This document shows positions 33,702 through 39,199 of a stretch of 39,199 bases of DNA, one piece after another. The number at the start of each line of letters is the position of its first letter. Position 1 is the first letter of the stretch. The notes under the pieces are model-generated. The model had not been told where the DNA came from. It did not search any database and worked only from the letters and a program-made list of their open reading frames with translations. The stretch is from the NCBI GenBank assembly GCA_002897935.1, contig BDTA01000084.1, positions 1-39,199 on the forward strand, given 5' to 3'. The stretch comes from a bacterium BMS3Abin08 (GTDB lineage Bacteria > Nitrospirota > Thermodesulfovibrionia > Thermodesulfovibrionales > JdFR-85). The position numbers and the translations under genes were made by a program.

Positions 33702-34726
33702 CAGACCTCTCTGCCGACAGCCGCTGCAACCGCCCTGATCTCATCCATCATCTGCCTGAACATGTCGGGTTTGAGAGATTGCTCTCCATCTGAAAGGGCC
33801 TCCTCGGGGTTTGTATGGACCTCGATCATGAGCCCGTCCGCGCCTGCGGCAACCGATGCACGTGCCATGGGAATAACGAGATCCCATTTGCCCACGGCAT
33901 GGCTTGGGTCCACAATCACGGGAAGATGCGTGAGCTGCTTTAATATCGGGACCGCCGACAGATCCAGGGTATTCCTGGTGGCGGTCTCAAAGGTCCTGAT
34001 ACCCCGCTCACACAGCATCACCTGATGGTTTCCCCTGGACATGATGTATTCGGCTGCCATCAACCATTCCTTTATGGTTGCAGAAAGCCCCCTCTTAAGC
34101 AGGACGGGCTTTTTGACCTCACCGACCTCGAGAAGAAGCCTGAAGTTATGCATGTTCCTTGCGCCGATCTGGATGACGTCGGCATATCTCGAAACAACCT
34201 CCACATCCCTGGGATCCATGACCTCCGTGACAACGGGAAGACCGGTCTTCTCGCGTGCCTCGGCAAGGATCTCAAGCCCCTCCTCACCAAGGCCCTGGAA
34301 ACTATATGGAGACGTCCTTGGCTTAAAGGCACCGCCGCGGATAAAAGAGGCCCCGGCCTCCCTGACCTTGCCGGCAATTGAAAGAACAACCGTTCTGTTC
34401 TCAACTGCACAGGGGCCGGCCATTACCTGTATCTTTTTACCACCTATTCTTTTGCCCTTTACTTCTATTACAGTGCCGGCTCCATGGAACTCCCTGCTTG
34501 CAAGCTTGTAGGGTTTGATGATACGCATAACATTTTCAACGGCATCAATCGCCTTTATCGCGTTTTCCTCATCCTCCGAAACCTTCGACGTATCACCAAT
34601 TACACCGATAATTGTCCTCTCCGTTCCCTTTGAGATATTAGCCTTAAGGCCCTTGCCTTCAAGCCTCTTTACAACATGACGGATGTCGTCATCGGTCACT
34701 CCGGGTTTTAATACGATTATATCCAT
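33701..34726 (-). CDS. aroF: 3-deoxy-7-phosphoheptulonate (DAHP) synthase, type I-beta
   Basis: This enzyme condenses PEP and erythrose 4-phosphate in the first step of the shikimate pathway. The 341-residue protein has an N-terminal ferredoxin-like regulatory domain (about 1-70) and a TIM-barrel domain with the KdsA-like sequences [48 protein letters not shown] and [16 protein letters not shown]. In Thermotoga maritima this type is inhibited by tyrosine through the N-terminal domain; similar feedback is likely here. It starts at ATG 34726, 83 bases after hisC. The symbol aroF is used by convention; it could equally be called aroG. Confidence 0.94.
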   Translation of the reverse strand: MDIIVLKPGVTDDDIRHVVKRLEGKGLKANISKGTERTIIGVIGDTSKVSEDEENAIKAIDAVENVMRIIKPYKLASREFHGAGTVIEVKGKRIGGKKIQVMAGPCAVENRTVVLSIAGKVREAGASFIRGGAFKPRTSPYSFQGLGEEGLEILAEAREKTGLPVVTEVMDPRDVEVVSRYADVIQIGARNMHNFRLLLEVGEVKKPVLLKRGLSATIKEWLMAAEYIMSRGNHQVMLCERGIRTFETATRNTLDLSAVPILKQLTHLPVIVDPSHAVGKWDLVIPMARASVAAGADGLMIEVHTNPEEALSDGEQSLKPDMFRQMMDEIRAVAAAVGREV

Positions 34727-34809
34727 GAAATCCTCCTCTTTTGGTTTTAACTGGTTGCACGGGAATGATCAACAATCATTTCGGGATCGGGCCGGCCTAT
34801 TCGGTAGAA

Positions 34810-35889
34810 TTAAGGAACGAGCTCCTCTTCAAGAGCCTTTACAAGAATACTGTTTTCTTCGGGAAGCCCTATCGTTATCCTCACGGCATCCGGCCCCACC
34901 GGTCTTATGATAACCCCCTTCTTCAGCAACCTGCTGAAGAGTTCAGAGGCTGAAGGGGTCTTCAGCTTAACATAGATAAAGTTCGCCTCCGTGGGAACAT
35001 AATCCATCCCAAGCCTTTCAAATTCCCCGTAAAGGTATGATTTGCCTTCTTCATTAATGGTTACCGACCTTTGGATATGATCAGAATCACCCAGTGATGC
35101 AAGGGCTGCCGCCTGGGCCGGTGTGTTTGTATTGAATGGTTCACGGAGCTTGTTTATCTCCGTCACCAGTTCCTTCTTTGCTATCCCGTAACCAATCCTC
35201 AATCCTGCAAGCCCGTAGACCTTTGAAAAGGTCCTTAAAATCAGTATATCCCCTCCTTCCCTGAAATACTCCAGGGTGTCCGGATATCCCTTGTCCCGGA
35301 CATACTCATAGTAGGCCTCATCAACGATCACCAGCACCCCTTCGGGTAGCTGTGACATGAATTCATGAAATTCATCTTTATGGTTTATTGTCCCGGTAGG
35401 GTTGTTGGGGTTGGCTATAAAGACAATCTTTGTCCTCTCTGTAATTGACTCCGCCATCGTCCTGAGATCATGCCTCCAATCCTTAAGGGATACCTGGACC
35501 GACCTCGCACCGATAGATTGAACGGCCATGGGATATACGACAAATGAAGGGTTTGCCATAACAGCCTCATCCTCAGTTGTCATGAACGTCCTTGTTGCAA
35601 TATCAAGAAGCTCGTTTGAGCCATTGCCGAGTATTATCTCATCCTCATCGACACCGAGTCTCATTGAAAGCTCCCTTTTAAGATAAAACCCGCTTCCATC
35701 GGGGTACCTGTTAAGCCCGGAGAGCTTCCCTTTCAATGCCTCCAATGCCATTGGGGAGGGGCCGAGGGGGTTCTCGTTTGAAGCGAGCTTCACCGCCTCC
35801 TTTATCCCCAGTTCCCGCTGAAGCTCCTCAACAGGCTTCCCTGGCAAATAGGGCTTTATCGCCCTGATATGTTCCGGCGGTTTAATCAT
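34810..35889 (-). CDS. hisC: Histidinol-phosphate/aromatic aminotransferase
   Basis: This PLP enzyme of aminotransferase class I/II matches HisC: KLASNENPLGPSP near 34, GNGSNELL, FIANPNNPTGT and the PLP lysine K223 in RTFSKVYGLAGLRIGYG. The length of 359 is normal. It lies between pheA and DAHP synthase with a four-base overlap (ATGA) with pheA, and not with the other his genes (hisB is at 21701). It therefore probably transaminates phenylpyruvate and hydroxyphenylpyruvate, with or without its histidine role. Confidence 0.92.
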   Translation of the reverse strand: MIKPPEHIRAIKPYLPGKPVEELQRELGIKEAVKLASNENPLGPSPMALEALKGKLSGLNRYPDGSGFYLKRELSMRLGVDEDEIILGNGSNELLDIATRTFMTTEDEAVMANPSFVVYPMAVQSIGARSVQVSLKDWRHDLRTMAESITERTKIVFIANPNNPTGTINHKDEFHEFMSQLPEGVLVIVDEAYYEYVRDKGYPDTLEYFREGGDILILRTFSKVYGLAGLRIGYGIAKKELVTEINKLREPFNTNTPAQAAALASLGDSDHIQRSVTINEEGKSYLYGEFERLGMDYVPTEANFIYVKLKTPSASELFSRLLKKGVIIRPVGPDAVRITIGLPEENSILVKALEEELVP

Positions 35890-36983
35890 AACTCCTCAAT
35901 CCCTTTATTCATCACTTCCGTTTTAGGATATGAACCGAGCACCTTCAGAAAAATGCAGTATTTCTCAATAGCCTTGAGGGCCTTCTTCACATTCTTCTCA
36001 TGTATATGCCCTTCAAGGTCGATGAAAAAGATATACTCCCAGGCCTTCCTCTTCGACGGCCTCGACTCTATCTTTGTAAGGTTCAACTTCTCCCTGTAAA
36101 ACGGCGTAAGAACCTCGAACAAGGCGCCGGGCTTGTCCTTTATGGAGAGCATAACGGAGGTCTTGTCCTTGCCCGTGGGCGCAGGAAACTCGTCGGAAAT
36201 GACGAGGAACCTTGTGTAGTTGTTCTTGTTGTCTTCAATGCTCCTCTTTACAAACTTCAGGTCATACATCTTTGCGGCAAGGTCACTGGCTATGGCTGCC
36301 CCACTTTCATCTTTCGAAGCAAGCTCCGCTGCCTTTGCCGTGCTTGTAGTATCTACAAGCGCTACATTGTCGGGGAGGTTCCTCTCAAGCCAGCGTTTGC
36401 ACTGGGAAATAGCCTGGGGATGGGAATAGATCTTCTCAATGCTCTTTATATCCCCGCTCTTTGAAAGGAGGTTATGGGTTATCTCAAGCATTATCTCTGC
36501 CGAGACCTTCAGGTCAATGTCCATGAACATATCAAGGGTGTAGCTGACCACCCCTTCATTGGAATTCTCGATAGGCACTACTCCATAGTCTGCCTTCCCC
36601 TCAAGCACCGTCTCGAAAACATCCTTTATGCTCTCCACGGGGATGATCTTTGCGAATGAACCGAAGTGTCTCTGGGCAGCGAGGTGTGTAAAGGTGGCAA
36701 GCGGTCCCAGGCAGGCGACCTTGAGCGGTTCTTCAAGGGCAAGGGACGCCGAGATTATTTCCCTGAAGATTATCCTCAGGGCATCATTTGGAAAGGGACC
36801 CCTGTTCAGCCTCTTCAGCCTCTCAATTATTTCGCGCTCCCTGTGCGGGACATAGAAGCTTTCATCCATTCCCCTTTTGATATCTGCAATCTTCAGAACG
36901 GCATCCGCCCTTCTGTTCAGAAGGTCAAGGATCTTTTCATCAATCCCGTCAATCTCTGCCCGTAGCTTTTTAAGGTCTTTCAT
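35886..36983 (-). CDS. pheA: Bifunctional chorismate mutase / prephenate dehydratase
   Basis: PheA converts chorismate to prephenate and then phenylpyruvate. The 365-residue protein has a chorismate mutase domain (about 1-85: LRAEIDGIDEKILDLLNRRA, VPHREREI) and a prephenate dehydratase domain (CLGPLATFTHLAA, ADYGVVPIENSNEGVV, NYTRFLVI). A C-terminal ACT domain follows (PGALFEVLTPF and NLTKIESRPSK, the phenylalanine-binding ESRP motif), so feedback inhibition by phenylalanine is expected. It is the first gene of the aromatic operon. Confidence 0.96.
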   Translation of the reverse strand: MKDLKKLRAEIDGIDEKILDLLNRRADAVLKIADIKRGMDESFYVPHREREIIERLKRLNRGPFPNDALRIIFREIISASLALEEPLKVACLGPLATFTHLAAQRHFGSFAKIIPVESIKDVFETVLEGKADYGVVPIENSNEGVVSYTLDMFMDIDLKVSAEIMLEITHNLLSKSGDIKSIEKIYSHPQAISQCKRWLERNLPDNVALVDTTSTAKAAELASKDESGAAIASDLAAKMYDLKFVKRSIEDNKNNYTRFLVISDEFPAPTGKDKTSVMLSIKDKPGALFEVLTPFYREKLNLTKIESRPSKRKAWEYIFFIDLEGHIHEKNVKKALKAIEKYCIFLKVLGSYPKTEVMNKGIEEL

Positions 36984-37234
36984 TTAGAATATTCCCGGAA
37001 ACAAAATAAACATAAATTTAACAGATTTGTGCGTTTTTTTGCAATATCAGGGTTTATTCCATCCCGGGTCAATGGGTGCATGAACCCCTGCCCTTTCGCA
37101 AGCAGGGATAAAAAAACCTCTCATGATTCATATTTTCTTCATATTTTTCTTTTATCATAAAAGTCTGACTGAGATTAGGCTTTTACTCCCGACGGGGCGT
37201 ATAAAACTTCTATGGACTGAAAGAGAGGTAGTCT

Positions 37235-37681
37235 ATGGCAAAAAAGAAAAAGGCCGATAAGATCGGCCGGAAGAAACAAAATACATGGATGTGGATTGCA
37301 GGTACCGCTGCAGTGGTCGTTCTTATTCTGTTTGTCTCGGGCAAGATCCCTACCGGCAAGAGCGAGGTTAAGAAGAACTCCTTTACCGTTCAGGGAGGCG
37401 AAACCCGTCCTATCCTCGATCCCTCCCAGTTTACCGGTATGACCCGTTCAGCCTATGCAGCTGCCAAGGCATATCCCCAGGTACTGGACCAGGTTTACTG
37501 TTACTGCTACTGTGATGATCCTCCATTTAACCATAAGAGTCTGAAGAGCTGTTTTGCCGAGACCCACGGAGCCGGGTGACTACTCTGCCAACAGGAGGCC
37601 CTGAGGGCAGCCCAGCTTTATAAACAAGGAAAATCAATCAACGCAATCAAGACAGCAATTGATAGTGAATTTGGGAAATAG
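37235..37681 (+). CDS. PCYCGC-type protein, candidate selenoprotein (in-frame TGA = Sec115)
   Basis: A lysine-rich start and one membrane segment (about 19-35) precede a periplasmic domain of the family named for its PCYCGC motif. Here the motif reads YCYCYC (C89, C91, C93), with C106 further on. The frame meets TGA at 37577-37579, then continues LLCQQEALRAAQLYKQGKS and ends at TAG (37679-37681), giving 148 residues. Relatives have a C-terminal CxxC where this protein has U115-L-L-C118, followed by the same EAL...Y..GKSI..I pattern. A hairpin at 37585-37610 fits a SECIS. AGAGAGGT precedes the ATG. The role is unknown; extracytoplasmic metal binding or thiol redox work is likely. Without Sec decoding the protein would lose its C-terminal third-CxxC region. 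Confidence 0.8.
37585..37610 (+). promoter_or_regulatory. Candidate bacterial SECIS element for the PCYCGC-type protein
   Basis: A two-part stem forms: CTGCC (37585-37589) with GGCAG (37606-37610), an AA/AG internal loop, CAGG (37592-37595) with CCTG (37600-37603), and the apical loop AGGC (37596-37599). The loop begins 17 bases after the TGA and has G in its second position, meeting the bacterial SECIS distance and loop rules. Confidence 0.7.
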
Positions 37682-37699
37682 GGTTAACCGGTTAATCAG

Positions 37700-37721
37700 T
37701 GCCCGGGCAGAGGTCCGGGCA
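37700..37721 (+). terminator. Hairpin after the PCYCGC-type gene
   Basis: TGCCCGG (37700-37706) and CCGGGCA (37715-37721) form a perfect 7-bp GC-rich stem with an 8-base loop, 19 bases after the stop codon. The T tract is very weak. A perfect 12-base palindrome (TTAACCGGTTAA, 37684-37695) lies just before it. Confidence 0.4.
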
Positions 37722-37808
37722 TTCAAATGCGGCACGATAGCGAGGCTCCCAACTATAAGCCGCTGATTCCATGCAATGCTGCTACGGGGGCCTGTCCGGA
37801 ATTGCCAT

Positions 37809-37841
37809 CCCTGAAATGAATTAAGGGCAGGCTCTGAACCC
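37809..37841. repeat. 33-bp interspersed repeat module
   Basis: It matches 25580-25612 in the opposite orientation with few differences. It includes the imperfect palindrome CCCTGAAATGAATTAAGGG. Confidence 0.6.
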
Positions 37842-37908
37842 GTTCATACTGTTTCAGCCGCCTTTGGTAACGGCAGCTCACGCTATGGAACCTTGTGTTA
37901 ATCAGGAT

Positions 37909-38268
37909 TTAGAGTCTTCTTGCCTCTTTAAGCCCTTCTTTTATTAACAGAAAAAACACAACCGTCAGCCCGACAAGAAGACCTATAACATTTACCAGCC
38001 TGAGATAAATCAGGATTGCAAGCACTGCAAAGACGATGAGCAGCCTGAACATGCTGAAAAAGACGAGCTTCCCCTTTGCCTCTTTTCCCTCTTCAGGATT
38101 GAGAAGACCCGTTACCCCCCAGTGAAGCCCCTTCAGGTTGGCAAGTGCGAGCGCCCCGCCAATGAGGATGCTTGCGGGGAGGCGCTTCCAGTCTATAAAA
38201 GCCGAAATTGCGGCAAGCGGAATGACGACAAACAAAGACTGCCTATTTATCCTTCTTATCATATCCAT
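37909..38268 (-). CDS. atpI: ATP synthase subunit I-like membrane protein
   Basis: The 119-residue protein has four hydrophobic segments in the pattern of AtpI-like proteins, which assist assembly of the c-ring of F-type ATP synthase and may transport Mg2+. I start it at the ATG at 38268 (MDMIRRIN), inside the end of the preceding atpZ-like gene, giving a 26-base overlap. An earlier start would run through the partner gene. The paired order AtpZ-AtpI is standard, but here no atpB follows: the next gene downstream is convergent. Confidence 0.7.
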   Translation of the reverse strand: MDMIRRINRQSLFVVIPLAAISAFIDWKRLPASILIGGALALANLKGLHWGVTGLLNPEEGKEAKGKLVFFSMFRLLIVFAVLAILIYLRLVNVIGLLVGLTVVFFLLIKEGLKEARRL

Positions 38269-38482
38269 CTGACTGTTTCCTTGCAAAACGGAAAAGTTCC
38301 CTGAACCCTGCAATTATACCAAATATGAGAAAAACAATGGTTAGATAAGGGGAAGTACCAAGAAGGCTGTCAAGACCATAGCCTATGGCGAGACCGACAA
38401 AAGTGGCTATCACCAGGTTCAGCGGAATGGTGCTTGCGTCAAGGAGCTGCCTCCAGAACTTTCTGTCCTTGTCATTACTCAT
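38243..38482 (-). CDS. atpZ: AtpZ/AtpI family protein
   Basis: The 79-residue protein has two transmembrane segments (about 19-37 and 45-62) with the family pattern LVIATFVGLAIGYGLDSLLGTSPYLTIVFLIFGIIAGFRELFR. AtpZ works with AtpI ahead of the ATP synthase genes and is thought to take part in Mg2+ supply or complex assembly. The ATG is at 38480-38482, with GGGG a few bases upstream. It overlaps atpI by 26 bases. Confidence 0.8.
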   Translation of the reverse strand: MSNDKDRKFWRQLLDASTIPLNLVIATFVGLAIGYGLDSLLGTSPYLTIVFLIFGIIAGFRELFRFARKQSDGYDKKDK

Positions 38483-38664
38483 CCCCAGGGTCCTCGCTGT
38501 CTGAAAGGATACAATCCTCTGTTACCCCTGCGACCTCTTTATAAGATCCCATTTTATAAGATCCCGTCATGGCAGCGCTCTCCATCATATTGCAATACCG
38601 GGGACCATCTGAGCATACAAGCCAGAAAGAACCCTCAATAAAAAGGGTATTACGGGTATTAAAG

Positions 38665-38698
38665 GTCACCCGGCAGAAGGTAAAGCCTGCCGGGTGAC
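38665..38698 (-). terminator. Rho-independent-type terminator after the NrfD-like gene
   Basis: GTCACCCGGCAG (38665-38676) and CTGCCGGGTGAC (38687-38698) form a perfect 12-bp stem with a 10-base loop, beginning six bases after the stop codon of the NrfD-like gene. On the minus strand it is followed by CTTTAAT. Confidence 0.75.
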
Positions 38699-38704
38699 AA
38701 CAGT

Positions 38705-39199
38705 CTATTTAAACTTCAAGGATGGGGTCAGCTTGTTTATCCCCCAGAAGAGGACAAAGGGCATTATACCAACGATAAAGGCGCCAAAAAAACCTTCCTT
38801 GAAGGTTTCAAGATTGTAAGGGATAAAGGGCATTTTATAGTGCATATACCCGGCAAAGGTGAGGGAAAACGCCTGCCCCCCGATCACAACATTCCATCTC
38901 ATCATGAAAACGCCGAAAAGGACAAGGCTTAGCGCCACAGTTAGACGCCTGACCGTAAGCCTTGGAAGGAGCAGCAGGGTAAAGGGTAACAGATTGCCGA
39001 ATGTATACTGCAGGATAAAGATGTCCACGAAGTCCTTTCCATAGATAACCGAGCGGAGTATATCCCAGGATTTCACAGCCGTATATCCCCTGAAGATGAG
39101 GTCGAGGATCTCAAGGGTAATGGCGGCGATCATGAACCCTACGAGGTATTTGGAGGTCTTACCCATCAGATCGATCTCCACACCTGCAACCTCTTCGGC
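38705..39199 (-). CDS. NrfD-like polytopic membrane protein, C-terminal part (runs off the window)
   Basis: The visible 164 residues contain about five hydrophobic segments and end KLTPSLKFK. LTVALSLVLFGVFMMRWNVVIGGQAF followed by PYNLETFKEG matches the C-terminal half of NrfD/PsrC-type quinone-interacting membrane subunits (as in DsrP, QrcD or ActC). The frame stays open to the edge at 39199, and these proteins are normally about 380-450 residues, so this is a partial gene. A GTG at 39181 is only an internal codon by this reading. It would exchange electrons between menaquinone and a partner ferredoxin-like or cytochrome subunit, consistent with an anaerobic respirer. Confidence 0.75.
   Translation of the reverse strand, partial: AEEVAGVEIDLMGKTSKYLVGFMIAAITLEILDLIFRGYTAVKSWDILRSVIYGKDFVDIFILQYTFGNLLPFTLLLLPRLTVRRLTVALSLVLFGVFMMRWNVVIGGQAFSLTFAGYMHYKMPFIPYNLETFKEGFFGAFIVGIMPFVLFWGINKLTPSLKFK

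Noticed and set aside
37722-37908. Possible small RNA, riboswitch or tRNA in the space after the PCYCGC-type gene
   Set aside because: There are GC-rich hairpins, but no tRNA T-loop, SRP RNA, 6S RNA, tmRNA or cobalamin riboswitch signature could be recognised. Part of it is an interspersed repeat.
38475-38669. Short minus-strand open frame of 64 residues between the NrfD-like gene and atpZ
   Set aside because: Its start lies inside the terminator hairpin at 38665-38698, it has no recognisable domain or ribosome-binding site, and it runs into the atpZ start. It is probably spurious.

Overview
The window is about 39 kb of bacterial chromosome with dense housekeeping operons. Gene content suggests a Gram-negative anaerobe, most likely a Nitrospirota (Thermodesulfovibrionia-like) or deltaproteobacterium-like lineage. 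The supporting clues are a yicC-remA-gmk-rpoZ-coaBC block running into TPR/roadblock-pepP-efp-accB-accC, a mreBCD-mrdA-rodA cell-shape locus, a pheA-hisC-DAHP synthase-tyrA-aroA operon, a CooT/DUF3842 pair and an NrfD-type membrane protein. This taxonomy is inference; there is no rRNA gene to test it.

Layout: 1-4.9 kb is accessory DNA. It holds an integron-like attC site between two cassette-like genes (one the C-terminal remnant of a D12-class adenine methylase), an IS1380-family transposase, and a secreted beta-helix/choice-of-anchor protein that is frameshifted and cut off at the IS. 5.6-8.9 kb holds ileS-lspA, convergent with nadB (8.9-10.4 kb). 10.9-12.3 kb holds DUF3842-cooT and a DsbC-like thiol-disulfide protein. 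12.9-21.5 kb is one long minus-strand housekeeping block (yicC, remA, gmk, rpoZ, coaBC, TPR protein, roadblock protein, pepP, efp, accB, accC). 21.7-25.1 kb holds hisB and a small lipoprotein, a FecR/DUF6600 surface protein, and an RDD membrane protein. 25.7-31.3 kb is mreB-mreC-mreD-mrdA-rodA. 31.5-37.0 kb is the aromatic amino-acid operon on the minus strand. 37.2-39.2 kb holds a PCYCGC-type protein, an atpI/atpZ pair, and the C-terminal part of an NrfD-like protein running off the end.

The most exciting observation is two independent in-frame TGA codons that look like selenocysteine (Sec) codons. In the DsbC-like protein the TGA replaces the first cysteine of the CPxC active site (reads U-P-F-C, residue 148). 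In the PCYCGC-type protein it replaces the first cysteine of a C-terminal CxxC (reads U-L-L-C, residue 115). Both reading frames continue with clear family homology after the TGA, and both TGAs are followed at the bacterial SECIS distance by a hairpin with a G-containing apical loop. An ordinary gene caller would split or truncate both. TGA is used as a normal stop elsewhere in the window, so this is not a general code change.

The intergenic spaces are rich in mosaic palindromic repeats. They include three tandem MITE-like elements with 17-bp terminal repeats (25.09-25.48 kb), two diverged copies of a roughly 260-290-bp element (12.56 and 29.84 kb, the second inside the mre-rodA cluster), GTCATTCC/GGAATGAC palindromes, and repeats that even supply the 3' ends of lspA and nadB.
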